64,000 nucleotides of DNA from Prevotella sp. P3-122 (GTDB taxonomy: Bacteria; Bacteroidota; Bacteroidia; Bacteroidales; Bacteroidaceae), in the NCBI RefSeq assembly GCF_002251365.1, contig NZ_NPJH01000098.1, positions 24,843 to 88,842 on the forward strand. Direction: 5' to 3'. Within the stretch, counting starts at the first letter, position 1; each line of letters opens with the position of its first letter. Below, piece after piece: positions 43,168 to 53,188 of the stretch. The position numbers and the translations under genes are program-made. Under the pieces are notes generated by a model. The model saw only the letters and a program-made list of their open reading frames with translations, ran no database searches and was not told where the DNA came from.

Positions 43168-44658
43168 TTACTTCTCTAATTTCAACGTCATCGTGAAATA
43201 AGCAGGTTCTCCTTTTACGTTCCTCGTGTATGCGTCATATATGCCCTGCATGAGATATCCAAAGGCAAAGGTGCTGTGGGCATCAGGTGTCGTATCGTCA
43301 TCAATAGATGTTTGCGAAACCCATTCCGGCAACACGTTGCGGAGTGATATGCTTATCTCCTGGTCGTTAGTGAAACTCTTCATGCGCAGTATAAAAAGAT
43401 GTGTAGCATTACCAGCATATTTCTTTTCGGCAGCCGTAAGATCCTTGTGCTCATCAATGGGCGTAATCTGCTGGATAACAACCTCATCATCGGCACTTAC
43501 CTTATAGTTGGCAGGGTTAAGCAGGGAACGACTATCTGCAAGCACTCCGCTCAGGTCGGCCGCAAGTACAAGCTGTATATCTCCAGAATTGCGGTCTATC
43601 TCTACGTCATCTATATTCGTGATTGCATCCTGCTGTCCCCTAACGGTCCTGAAGCGTCCGCGTATGGACGGGTGACTGAGCAGAAGGGTGTAATGAGGCT
43701 TGAAGATATTGGGCGAGGCAAAGAGATACATGTTCTCATATCCAGGCAAAGTCTCCACCTTTGCCAGCGCACCCAGTTCCTTATCGTTGGCCAGTCGGGA
43801 CATCACGCTATTGTCAGCAACCATAACGACATAAAACGGCCTATTGCCCCGATAGCGAGATACGGCATTGTTGTAGGAATAATACTGTCCGGAAAACATT
43901 CCGTTGAGCTTCACAACGAGCATGGAGCGGTTAGCGCTCGGCTCCTTGAATACGGCATTGGTCATGCCCTTGGCTTCGGAAAAGACTTTCTGAGGATTGA
44001 TACCCTGCATGTCGCGGGTAGAATATATCATATCGGAGAACAATACAGAGAGACAGTTGTTGCCAGTCTTGTTTAGCAGGATATCAAAAATCTCACGGAA
44101 ATCCGTATACGAAGGGTCTCCGATGCCCTTAGTAGCCTCGAAGATATCGTTGTCTTGCAGGAACTTCGATGTTCCCTCGGGATATTCGTTTACGGTACCG
44201 TTAACGATGAACAGCCTGCTTACATTATCGGGAACCTTGTTCATCATACCCACGATAGCCGCCTTGAACGCTCCATCCACATCGGCATTATCGTATCCTG
44301 TCATAGAGCCACTACGCTCAAGGTAGAAGTCTACAACCACCTGCTTCCCAGCCACTCCGCTAAACGTAATCTCCTTAGGCGGTCTTCTGTCGGCAAAAAA
44401 CTCTGTTACATAGTTCTTGACATACTCTACGTTAAGTTCGTCACCATCATAGAACTCTGGATAATGGGCTCGATTTGCTTCGAAGAATGCCGACAATTCT
44501 TGCCAGTCGCCACTGCTGATGTCACCATCAGCATCCGCAACATCCAGCAAAAGCTTGTTCAGCTCTCCTTTGCTCCTATCCGCACAACTATCCAAAAAAA
44601 CTGTCAGCAACAAAGTAAGAATTACCGCTGACGCATAAAATATAATAGTTCGTTTCAT
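43168..44658 (-). CDS. vWA-like lipoprotein heading the tubulin-like cluster
   Basis: The 496-residue product starts at 44658 with a lipoprotein signal: MKRTIIFYASAVILTLLLTV then FLDSC, the probable lipidated Cys at residue 25. The longer in-frame start at 44763 lies upstream of a promoter box and is rejected. A von Willebrand A-like domain begins near residue 120: VVDFYLERSGSMTGYDNADV has the SGSM of the MIDAS site but Glu where Asp is usual, and CLSVLFSDMIYSTRD supplies the later MIDAS Asp. The remaining ~230 residues look beta-rich. Lipidation would place it outside the cytoplasmic membrane or in the outer membrane. First gene of the six-gene operon. Confidence 0.8.
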   Translation of the reverse strand: MKRTIIFYASAVILTLLLTVFLDSCADRSKGELNKLLLDVADADGDISSGDWQELSAFFEANRAHYPEFYDGDELNVEYVKNYVTEFFADRRPPKEITFSGVAGKQVVVDFYLERSGSMTGYDNADVDGAFKAAIVGMMNKVPDNVSRLFIVNGTVNEYPEGTSKFLQDNDIFEATKGIGDPSYTDFREIFDILLNKTGNNCLSVLFSDMIYSTRDMQGINPQKVFSEAKGMTNAVFKEPSANRSMLVVKLNGMFSGQYYSYNNAVSRYRGNRPFYVVMVADNSVMSRLANDKELGALAKVETLPGYENMYLFASPNIFKPHYTLLLSHPSIRGRFRTVRGQQDAITNIDDVEIDRNSGDIQLVLAADLSGVLADSRSLLNPANYKVSADDEVVIQQITPIDEHKDLTAAEKKYAGNATHLFILRMKSFTNDQEISISLRNVLPEWVSQTSIDDDTTPDAHSTFAFGYLMQGIYDAYTRNVKGEPAYFTMTLKLEK

Positions 44659-44691
44659 TCCTGTTGGACGCCAAAATGTATCAATCCGTTG

Positions 44692-44699
44692 CAAATTTA
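44692..44699 (-). promoter_or_regulatory. -7 promoter element for the tubulin-like cluster
   Basis: The minus strand reads TAAATTTG, 33 nt before the ATG at 44658; no -33 TTTG is found. It sits about 50 bp from the divergent DUF5686 promoter. Confidence 0.5.
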
Positions 44700-44750
44700 C
44701 AAAATAAAATAATAATAGGAGGCATAAAGGTGCGTTTTTTTCACGATTGC

Positions 44751-44781
44751 TTTGACATTCCACCCGTTTACGCTAACTTTG
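44751..44781 (+). promoter_or_regulatory. Consensus promoter abutting the DUF5686 start codon
   Basis: TTTG (44751-44754), exactly 19 nt, TAACTTTG (44774-44781), then only 5 nt to the ATG. Initiation about 6 nt after the last G would be on the A of the ATG. Confidence 0.7.
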
Positions 44782-44786
44782 CAAGT

Positions 44787-46820
44787 ATGAAATACCTTGC
44801 CACATACTTATTGGCAGCAATATGGTTCCTTGCCTGTAGTCAGGAGGCTTCGGCAATAAGGCCAGACTCTCTGATGCTCGAACGGATGTTCCGTTACGCA
44901 GCATCGGTAGACACTTCTGATGCCCACGGGACAAGCCGCAGCAACTACACTCGCTTCGGCCTTAACATAGAGCGCAAGAACATCACCCTGCTGGCCGTAC
45001 CTACAATGTATGCCGTTGCAAATGGAGGCAAAAGGAGCTATATTGACGAGAGCTACGGAGTGACGGAATACAACAGCACGAGGGATGTACGCACACGCAC
45101 ATTGATAAGGAATACTACCATTCCACACAGGCGCAAGACCATGGAGAACGTAACAAAGTATCTTACTCCGAAGCTCTATGACGAGACTATTATAGACGAG
45201 TATATAATCTCTCCGTTCAACAAGGAGAACAGGCGGTTCTACAAATACTCCACTACTTTCCTGCTCGATGGAACTGCTCGCATAGAGTTCACCCCGCGGC
45301 GTAAGAACACCCAGCTGGTAAGTGGCACGGCTCTTCTCGACTATGCCACAGGAAGAATTATCGAGTGCAACATCCTGGGAGAGTACGACATGATAGACTT
45401 CAACCTCAACCTTACCATGGGCGACGAGGGCTTCCGCTCCCTGCTTCCAAGCAAGAGCAACCTCGATACGGAGTTCTCCTTCCTCGGCAACAGGATAACC
45501 TGCCGACATGTGGCCTACTATGACCTCCCCGTCAATGGCAACCTAAAAACGGACAACAGGGAGACATGGGAACAGATGGGAACAGTCAGGCCCGACACCC
45601 TATCGTACAAGGAGCAGGCGGTAATAGACGAGTATGTAGGGAGCCGTGACACCAAGGACTCTACCATTGAGAAAAAGAAAAAGACACGCTCAGCCATACT
45701 GTGGGACATTATAGGCGACCATGCCGTAAACCGAATAAGGTCGCATTTCGGAAACGATGACAGGGGGTATGTAAGGATTAACCCCATTCTGAACCCACTC
45801 TACCTGGGCTACAGCCACCGAAAGGGCATCACATACAAATTCGACATCAGAAGCAGCTATATGTTCTCTCCACAGAGCGAGCTATCGGCAAGACTGAAAG
45901 CCGGATATTCCTTCAAGCAGAAACAGTTGTACCTGTCCATACCCATCACATGGTATTTCAACAAGGCCCGCAACGGGTATGTCATGGCCGACATTGGAAA
46001 CGGCAACAGGATATCCAACTCCATGGTGGTCAGACACATGCTGGCACAGTTTCCAGACTCGGCAGATAGTTGGCAAAACTCAAACATAGGTGAGTTTACC
46101 GACAACTACCAAAAGATTGCCGCAAACATAGATATTAACAAATACGTAAGCATCAAGGCCGGCATATCGCAGCACATCAGGAACGCCGTAGACAAGCGTA
46201 CATACAAAGACCTGGGTCAGCAATACACCTATCGCTCATGCGCTCCAATGCTTGAGCTGAAGCTAAGACCATGGTCGTGGAACGGCCCAGTCCTGACGTG
46301 CGACTACGAGCGCAGCTTCCGTGGGCTGATGAAGTCAAATACGGAATACGAGCGATGGGAGCTGAACGGAGAATACACCTACCTGCAGAACAATCTTCAG
46401 GCACTTCACATGAAGCTGGGAGGCGGTTTCTATACCAGCCGCGGCAGGAACGAGTACTTCCTTGACTACGAGAACTTTAGGGAGAACAACGTCCCAGGAG
46501 GATGGAACGACAACTGGAGTGGAGAGTTCGAACTGCTGCGAAGCGAGACTTACAATAATTCCGACTATTATATACGTGCCAACGTAACCTACGAAAGCCC
46601 ACTCCTGCTGTTCAGCTGGATACCCATTGTGGGCAAGTTCATAGAGATGGAACGCATACATATAAGTACCCTTGACGTGAAAGGCATCCACCCCTACATA
46701 GAGTCTGGTTACGGCTTCACCACACGCCTGTTCTCTTTCGGAGCATTCATAGCGACAAGTCAATGGAAATTCCAGTCGGCTGGAGTAAAATGGGGCTTCG
46801 AGCTGTTCAGACATTGGTAA
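44787..46820 (+). CDS. DUF5686-family outer-membrane protein
   Basis: The 677-residue protein begins with a signal peptide (MKYLATYLLAAIWFLACSQE ASA) starting at 44787. The first ~290 residues are a periplasmic region, and the rest is rich in alternating amphipathic strands ending in KWGFELFRHW, typical of a beta-barrel with a terminal aromatic residue. Motifs such as NPILNPLYLGYSHRKGITYK and the paired Asp/Arg pattern match Bacteroidetes DUF5686 proteins, of unknown function. It lacks the N-terminal carboxypeptidase-like repeat found in many relatives. The longer frame from 44664 overlaps the divergent promoters and is rejected. Confidence 0.83.
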   Translation: MKYLATYLLAAIWFLACSQEASAIRPDSLMLERMFRYAASVDTSDAHGTSRSNYTRFGLNIERKNITLLAVPTMYAVANGGKRSYIDESYGVTEYNSTRDVRTRTLIRNTTIPHRRKTMENVTKYLTPKLYDETIIDEYIISPFNKENRRFYKYSTTFLLDGTARIEFTPRRKNTQLVSGTALLDYATGRIIECNILGEYDMIDFNLNLTMGDEGFRSLLPSKSNLDTEFSFLGNRITCRHVAYYDLPVNGNLKTDNRETWEQMGTVRPDTLSYKEQAVIDEYVGSRDTKDSTIEKKKKTRSAILWDIIGDHAVNRIRSHFGNDDRGYVRINPILNPLYLGYSHRKGITYKFDIRSSYMFSPQSELSARLKAGYSFKQKQLYLSIPITWYFNKARNGYVMADIGNGNRISNSMVVRHMLAQFPDSADSWQNSNIGEFTDNYQKIAANIDINKYVSIKAGISQHIRNAVDKRTYKDLGQQYTYRSCAPMLELKLRPWSWNGPVLTCDYERSFRGLMKSNTEYERWELNGEYTYLQNNLQALHMKLGGGFYTSRGRNEYFLDYENFRENNVPGGWNDNWSGEFELLRSETYNNSDYYIRANVTYESPLLLFSWIPIVGKFIEMERIHISTLDVKGIHPYIESGYGFTTRLFSFGAFIATSQWKFQSAGVKWGFELFRHW

Positions 46821-46913
46821 CAGAAACGATATGACATCACACTATTATTTTATTTGAGAAGAATATATAAACATCTATAACCCCTGCACCCAATAAACCA
46901 CAGAATTTCAACA

Positions 46914-49900
46914 ATGACCTCCAACAACAAACTGCTTACCGTCTATAGGGCAAGCGCTGGAAGCGGAAAAACCTTTACCCTGACGGTAAAATTCATAGAG
47001 CTGCTAATAGAGAGACCTGAGAACTACAGGTCAATACTGGCCGTGACCTTCACCAACAAGGCAACAAACGAGATGAAGCTACGAATACTCAGCCAGCTAT
47101 ACGGCCTGGCCAATGGGCTGCCCGACTCTGACGACTATGCCCGTGCCATAGAGAACAGCTTCCTGAAGAGGGGAAAGACCATAAGCCGCGAACAGATTAT
47201 GACTAATGCAGCCATCGCCCTGAGGTATCTGCTGCATAACTACAACTATTTCCGGATACAGACCATTGATGCCTTCTTCCAGCAGGTGACGAGGAACATG
47301 GCCAAGGAGCTGAACCTAAATGCCAACTTCAAGCTATCACTCAACGACAAGCAGGTGGAGGAGAAGGCTGTCGACGAGATGATTGAGCAACTGTTGCCCA
47401 AAAGCGATGTCATGAAATGGATTCTCGACTACATAAGCGACAACATCAGCCAGGACTTGAGTTGGAACGTCATCGGAGCCATAAAGGATTTCGGACTGAC
47501 CATATATAAAGATGTATATAAAGAGCACGAGGACGAACTGAACAAGATATTCAGCAATCCCGCATTCTTCAAGGACTTCGAGACAAAGATGCGCGCTATC
47601 ATGAGCAAATCCGAGAAGTTTTACGAAGGAGTTTACGCATCTTTCTGCGAGACCCTGTCCACGCACGGTGTGGAGATATCCGACTTTAAAAATGGTACGC
47701 GTGGCGCATGCGGCTATTTCATAAAGTATGGCAAGGGCTTAAGGGAAATGTCGAGGAAGAAGGACGACGACCACTTCAACAAAACGGCTCAAGCCGCTTG
47801 CGAGAGCACCTCGGCATGGGTGAAGAAACAGGACATGGGAACCTCTCTCGAACTGGCTGCCGAGGCTCTCAGGAAGCTTATGAACGAGGCCGAGGACAAG
47901 AGGCGGGAATATCTCGGCAACTACAAGTCTGCTGCCAGAACCATTGAGCACATCAGCAAGCTGCGCCTGCTGGGAAGCATCAACGACAAGATTGACGAGG
48001 CAAACGCTCTGGCCAACAGGTTCCCGCTGAGCGCGACACAGATGCTGCTCAACAGAATGATTGGCGATAGCGACGCCCCGTTCATATACGAGAAGATTGG
48101 GACGCAAATCAAGCACATCATGATAGACGAGTTCCAGGACACGAGCATGGCACAATGGAAGAACTTCAAGGTGCTGCTCAACGACTGTCTGGCACAACAT
48201 TCGACAAGTCTGATTGTGGGAGATGTAAAGCAAAGCATCTACAGATGGCGAAATAGCGACTGGAGACTGCTTAACGCTATCGGCAAGGAGTTCGACAACA
48301 AGGATATCGGACAGACAACTCTCGACACCAACTACCGCTCGGAAGCCAACATTATCAACTTCAACAACGTATTCTTCGAGGAAGCTGCAGCCACTGAGTT
48401 CGGTGAGTTCAAGGACACGTTTTCCGGCATCGGAGACATATACAGAGGCAGCAACATCATACAGAAAGTTCCAGACAGCAAGCATGGACAGCAGCGAGGG
48501 TATGTAGAGATTGCCTTGCTCGACAAGCAGGACTATCGAGCCAACACCCTCGCAAGGACGGTTACCATCGTTAAAGACTTGCTGGCAAGGGGCGCGAGAC
48601 AGAAATCCATAGCCATACTGACGCGAACAAACTCCAACATAACCACTTTAGGAGAATATCTAATGAATGAGCTGCCTGGCGTAAACCTTGTCTCTGACGA
48701 GGCGTTTGTGCTTGGCGCATCACTTGCCGTCAACACAATCATAACGGCCATGAGAGTATTGGCAAACGAAGACGATATCCTTTCCAAGGCCACTCTTGCC
48801 AGATACACCCTTCTGCTTATAGGCCAAGACGACACGGCTGCCGACATATTCCGCCACATGGACAATCTGGATGACATTCTGCCAAAAGCATTCCGCAAGG
48901 CAGAGAGACAAGTCCTGCTGACCAAGCCTGTCTACGAGCTGGCAGAGACAATATACACCATCTTCTCTCTGGCATCCGTCCGCGAGGAGACAGCCTATGT
49001 ATGCAAGTTTTTCGACACTCTTGCAACGTTCCTCTCCGACTATCCCGCCACCCTAAAGGACGTGCTTCGCGAGTGGGACGAGAACATGTGCACAAAGGCC
49101 ATCGAGAGCGACGATGTAGACGGAATAAGGCTTATAACCATACACAAGAGCAAGGGTCTGGAGTACGACAATGTCATCATTCCGTTCTGCGACTGGCCTC
49201 TTGAGCGCGGCGGAATCATATGGCTCTCGCCAGATGTAGCCCCATACAATGAGCTGCCACTGGCTCCCATAGAGTTCAGCAAGACCGGACTCGAAGGTAC
49301 CATCTACGAGGCAGACTACGAGGCAGAGCACGTGCAGAACCTCGTGGACAACATGAACCTTCTGTACGTGGCTTTCACACGTGCGGGGAAAAACCTTTTT
49401 GTCATAGGAAGGAAGGCTTCGTCAGCAACATCACAAAACACAGCCATCCGCTCAGCCATTCTCGAAACCGTCTTACCCGAGCTGACGAAGAGCAGTAAGC
49501 TGGCTGGAGGCACCTTTGAGGAGGAGAATGACGGAGAAACCTCAAACATGGTATACAGGCTTGGCGAGATATATATTGCCGATGAGAAGGAGGAGAAAGC
49601 GTCCGACAACGTATTCAAGGCTAAGCACAGGCAGATTTCACTAACTGATGTTGCCGTAGGCTATAACCCAGCAGAACGGGCAGTACAGTTCCGTCAGAGC
49701 AACAAGAGCCGGGAGTTCACGGGCAACCATGAAGAACCCGACGAGGAGCGTAAGGCATACATACAGACAGGAACCCTGCTCCATTACATCTTCTCTACCA
49801 TAAGCACTCTCGACGACATCGACAAGGCTCTCACCATGCTTGAGCAGGAGGGTGAGCTATACCCGGCCTCGCTATCTAAGGAGAAGCTCATGGCCATGCT

Positions 49901-50213
49901 GCAGAAGAGGCTCGAGAGCCCGAAGGTAAGGGAATGGTTCTCTCCCCGCTGGCATCTCTTCAACGAGTGTGAGATATTGTCCAGGGACCCTATGACGGGC
50001 AAGACTGTAACACATCGGCCTGACAGGGTGATGACCGACGGTAAGGAGACGGTAGTTGTCGACTTCAAGTTTGCCGCACCCAACGATGAGCACAAACGCC
50101 AGGTGGCCACCTACATGGCCCTGCTCCGGCAGATGGGCAACAGCAACGTAAAAGGCTATCTCTGGTACGTTTATTCCAACAAAATAGTAGAAATAGAAGC
50201 AGAAACGATATGA
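46914..50213 (+). CDS. addA: UvrD-type helicase-nuclease subunit of an AddAB-like complex
   Basis: The 1099-residue protein is a superfamily 1 helicase: motif I YRASAGSGKTFTLTVKFIEL near residue 10, ILAVTFTNKATNEMKLRIL, motif II MIDEFQDTSMAQW, motif IV/V DTNYRSEANI and LITIHKSKGLEYDNVII. The C-terminal RecB-type nuclease has HRPDRVMTDGKETVVVDFKF with its Asp-Asp-Lys core and a following Gln. Together with the next gene it processes double-strand DNA ends for recombination. Order and coupled overlap (ATGA) with the AddB-like gene argue for AddAB over RecBCD; no recC or recD is present. Confidence 0.92.
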   Translation: MTSNNKLLTVYRASAGSGKTFTLTVKFIELLIERPENYRSILAVTFTNKATNEMKLRILSQLYGLANGLPDSDDYARAIENSFLKRGKTISREQIMTNAAIALRYLLHNYNYFRIQTIDAFFQQVTRNMAKELNLNANFKLSLNDKQVEEKAVDEMIEQLLPKSDVMKWILDYISDNISQDLSWNVIGAIKDFGLTIYKDVYKEHEDELNKIFSNPAFFKDFETKMRAIMSKSEKFYEGVYASFCETLSTHGVEISDFKNGTRGACGYFIKYGKGLREMSRKKDDDHFNKTAQAACESTSAWVKKQDMGTSLELAAEALRKLMNEAEDKRREYLGNYKSAARTIEHISKLRLLGSINDKIDEANALANRFPLSATQMLLNRMIGDSDAPFIYEKIGTQIKHIMIDEFQDTSMAQWKNFKVLLNDCLAQHSTSLIVGDVKQSIYRWRNSDWRLLNAIGKEFDNKDIGQTTLDTNYRSEANIINFNNVFFEEAAATEFGEFKDTFSGIGDIYRGSNIIQKVPDSKHGQQRGYVEIALLDKQDYRANTLARTVTIVKDLLARGARQKSIAILTRTNSNITTLGEYLMNELPGVNLVSDEAFVLGASLAVNTIITAMRVLANEDDILSKATLARYTLLLIGQDDTAADIFRHMDNLDDILPKAFRKAERQVLLTKPVYELAETIYTIFSLASVREETAYVCKFFDTLATFLSDYPATLKDVLREWDENMCTKAIESDDVDGIRLITIHKSKGLEYDNVIIPFCDWPLERGGIIWLSPDVAPYNELPLAPIEFSKTGLEGTIYEADYEAEHVQNLVDNMNLLYVAFTRAGKNLFVIGRKASSATSQNTAIRSAILETVLPELTKSSKLAGGTFEEENDGETSNMVYRLGEIYIADEKEEKASDNVFKAKHRQISLTDVAVGYNPAERAVQFRQSNKSREFTGNHEEPDEERKAYIQTGTLLHYIFSTISTLDDIDKALTMLEQEGELYPASLSKEKLMAMLQKRLESPKVREWFSPRWHLFNECEILSRDPMTGKTVTHRPDRVMTDGKETVVVDFKFAAPNDEHKRQVATYMALLRQMGNSNVKGYLWYVYSNKIVEIEAETI

Positions 50214-53095
50214 GCATGACACACAACAATACCTTCCTTGAGCATGTTGCACAGGACATCATCGCACGGTTCGGCACCAACCTGGCCACTACAGCAGTCG
50301 TGTTCCCCAACAAGCGTGCCTCGCTATTCATGAACGAGTATCTCACGAGCATTGCCGACAAGCCCATATGGAGTCCCGCATACATCACCATCAGCGACCT
50401 GTTCAGAAGACACTCGTCTTTAGAGGTTGCTGACCAGATAGAGCTCATCTGCCGCCTATACGCCGTCTATTCCAAGCATGTTTCCATGCAAGGGGCGGCA
50501 GCAGAGTATTCTCTCGACCACTTCTACGGATGGGGCGAGCTGCTGCTGGCCGACTTCGACGATCTGGACAAGAACATGGGCGATGCCGATAAAATATTTG
50601 CCGACCTTAGCAGCTATCAGCAGCTTACTACAGCTCCTGCCGACATGCTCGACGAGACGCAGCTGGCACAGCTCCGCAGGCTCTTCGGTTACTTTGCCGA
50701 AACCGACAGCGAGCTGAAGGCGAGGTTCAATGAGCTATGGGGAAAGCTGCCCGACATATACCACGACTTCCGCAACGGGCTGGCCAAGGACGGACTGGCA
50801 TACGAGGGTATGCTCTACAGAAACGTGGCGGAAGAGCCAGACATAGACTTCCGATACGACAAATACCTGTTCGTGGGCTTCAACATGATGCAGCAGGTGG
50901 AACAGCAGATGTGCCGTAGACTGAAAGCACAGGGCAAAGCTTTATTCTATTGGGATTTCGACCACTACTACCTCGATTCTAAAAGTTGCGAGGCAAAAAG
51001 CGAGGCAGGAATATATATCGCCAAATATCTCGAACAATTCCCCAATGCCCTGCCATCAGCCGATGACAGTCTCTACAACAACATCGGCAAGCCCAAGGAC
51101 ATAACCTACATTAGCGCGCAGACGGACAACATTCAGGCCAAGCTCATTCCGCAATGGCTGGAACAGAAAGGACGCAAGGAAGCCGGAAGGCATACAGCAA
51201 TAGTTCTGGCAGACGAGAAGCTGCTGCCTACGGTTGTCAGCAACATTCCCCCGGGCATACCTGTAAACATCACAACAGGATATCCACTGGCACTCTCGCC
51301 AGCCGCCTCGCTGCTCAACCTGCTCATAACACTGCGCACCGACGGCCTGCGCCCCGACGGATGCTCGTTCAGGCTCAAGGCAGTGAGCAGCCTGCTTACC
51401 CACCCATACATTATATATATTAGCGACCAGGCTATGAAGCTCAGGAGCAAGCTGCTCGATGAGCGCAAATATTTCCCTACATGCAAGGAACTGACTATAG
51501 ACGAGGGTACAGGTCTGCTGTTCAGGCAACCTGCTGAACCAGGCGATACGGCCGAGACCATAACATGGATGGCGGAGGTAATGGAATTTATCGGGCAGCA
51601 TAGCGGAAGCAACGATGACCCGTTTTTCCAGGAAACCATATTCAGGAGTTTTACTTTGACAAACAGGATAAAACTCCTAAGCGACAGAGGATTACTCGAC
51701 ATAAAGCCACAAACGCTCGAACGCCTGCTGAGTCAGATAGTAAGCTCAACAAGCGTTCCCTTCCATGGAGAACCGGCCGAGGGAGTACAGGTAATGGGAG
51801 TACTCGAGACCCGAAACCTCGACTTCGACCATATACTCTTCCTGTCGTGCAACGAGGGAAATATGCCTAAGGGTGTCAACGACTCTTCGTTCATCCCCTA
51901 CTCCATCAGAAAGTTCTACGGACTGACCACCATCGACAACAAGGTGGCCATCTATGCCTACTATTTTAACAGGCTAATACAAAGGACAACAGACATCACC
52001 CTGACCTACAACACCACTACCGAGGGCACCCATACTTCAGAGATGAGCCGCTTCATGCTACAGATGATGGTTGAGGGGCCTCATACCATATCAAGGGAAA
52101 GCCTGCTGGCCGGACAGACCCCTATGCGAACTGTCCAAAAAGCTGTAAGCAAGACCGACGATATCATCCGTAAATTGCTTACGCCCAAGAAGGAAGCCAA
52201 GCTACCAAGCATCTCGCCATCGGCTCTCGGTATGTATCTCAACTGCCAGCTGCGGTTCTTCTTCGCACATGTGGTAGGGCTCAGGGAGGATGAGGACGAA
52301 GAGGACGAAGACATCGACGCACGCATATTCGGAAACATATTCCATAGTGCAGCCGAATTTTTGTATTGCGGGAAAATAGGACGCATACTTCAGGCTGATG
52401 ACCTGCGGAAACTCCACAAGGAGGTTGACTCATGCGTGGAGAAGGCATTTGTAAAGGAACTGTTCGGACAAGACCCTACAACGGCCAGACTCGGCAGGCT
52501 AAACGGACTGCAGGAAATAAACTCAGAGGTTATAAAGAAGTATCTGCACCGATTAGTGGAGGCCGACATGGCGAAGGCTCCCCTTACTATCCTGGCAACA
52601 GAGAAATGGGTAGAACGGGAGTTCAGCACAATGGTAGGCGGCAAGGTCGTCACATGCAAGTTCGGAGGCATCATCGACCGTGTCGACCGTACTGAGTCAG
52701 ACGGCAAGATACGCATCGTAGACTACAAGACAGGCCGATACCCATCGTCATGGCCGAAGACGGTAGAGGAGATTTTCGATAGTGAGAGAAATACCTCCAT
52801 TCCCGCCAACTACTATCTGCAGACCATGCTCTATTCGTCTATTGTGCGTGCCCAAAACCCGCAGACACCTGTCGTACCAGCACTGCTATACATACAGCGG
52901 GCATCAAACAAGGATTATGACCCAACCTTGACTTTCGCCAAGGAACCTATTGGCGACATATCCGACTATGATGACGAATTCAACCAGATGCTCCAGCAGT
53001 TAGTTGGCGAAATGTTCAGCACAGACATCGACTTTGCCCCAACAACAGACAGAACAAGATGCGAGAGATGCCCGTTTGCGCAACTATGTTACTGA
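50210..53095 (+). CDS. addB: PD-(D/E)XK nuclease subunit of an AddAB-like complex
   Basis: The 961-residue protein is the AddB partner. Its N-terminal half is helicase-like without a usable Walker A. The C-terminal nuclease has FGGIIDRVDRTESDGKIRIV then DYKTGRYP, with the Asp and Asp-x-Lys residues. Cysteines in YLNCQLRFFFAHVVGL and the terminal CERCPFAQLCY fit the iron-sulfur staple of AddB nucleases. The start overlaps the AddA stop by 4 nt. A second Met lies 2 codons later. Confidence 0.9.
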   Translation: MSMTHNNTFLEHVAQDIIARFGTNLATTAVVFPNKRASLFMNEYLTSIADKPIWSPAYITISDLFRRHSSLEVADQIELICRLYAVYSKHVSMQGAAAEYSLDHFYGWGELLLADFDDLDKNMGDADKIFADLSSYQQLTTAPADMLDETQLAQLRRLFGYFAETDSELKARFNELWGKLPDIYHDFRNGLAKDGLAYEGMLYRNVAEEPDIDFRYDKYLFVGFNMMQQVEQQMCRRLKAQGKALFYWDFDHYYLDSKSCEAKSEAGIYIAKYLEQFPNALPSADDSLYNNIGKPKDITYISAQTDNIQAKLIPQWLEQKGRKEAGRHTAIVLADEKLLPTVVSNIPPGIPVNITTGYPLALSPAASLLNLLITLRTDGLRPDGCSFRLKAVSSLLTHPYIIYISDQAMKLRSKLLDERKYFPTCKELTIDEGTGLLFRQPAEPGDTAETITWMAEVMEFIGQHSGSNDDPFFQETIFRSFTLTNRIKLLSDRGLLDIKPQTLERLLSQIVSSTSVPFHGEPAEGVQVMGVLETRNLDFDHILFLSCNEGNMPKGVNDSSFIPYSIRKFYGLTTIDNKVAIYAYYFNRLIQRTTDITLTYNTTTEGTHTSEMSRFMLQMMVEGPHTISRESLLAGQTPMRTVQKAVSKTDDIIRKLLTPKKEAKLPSISPSALGMYLNCQLRFFFAHVVGLREDEDEEDEDIDARIFGNIFHSAAEFLYCGKIGRILQADDLRKLHKEVDSCVEKAFVKELFGQDPTTARLGRLNGLQEINSEVIKKYLHRLVEADMAKAPLTILATEKWVEREFSTMVGGKVVTCKFGGIIDRVDRTESDGKIRIVDYKTGRYPSSWPKTVEEIFDSERNTSIPANYYLQTMLYSSIVRAQNPQTPVVPALLYIQRASNKDYDPTLTFAKEPIGDISDYDDEFNQMLQQLVGEMFSTDIDFAPTTDRTRCERCPFAQLCY

Positions 53096-53144
53096 TTTAG
53101 TATTTTTTGGCATAGACTTTGCATTATATCACACAAAAATGATA

Positions 53145-53152
53145 TAATTTTG
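53145..53152 (+). promoter_or_regulatory. -7 promoter element for clpC
   Basis: TAATTTTG matches TAnnTTTG and lies 36 nt before the ATG at 53189. A TTTG at 53118-53121 is 23 nt away, longer than usual. Confidence 0.5.
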
Positions 53153-53188
53153 CAGAGTAACAATAAGAAAGAAAGGATACAGACCAAT

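Noticed and set aside
46914..53095. RecBCD rather than AddAB
   Set aside because: Only two subunits; the second has its own nuclease and terminal cysteines as in AddB, and there is no RecD.
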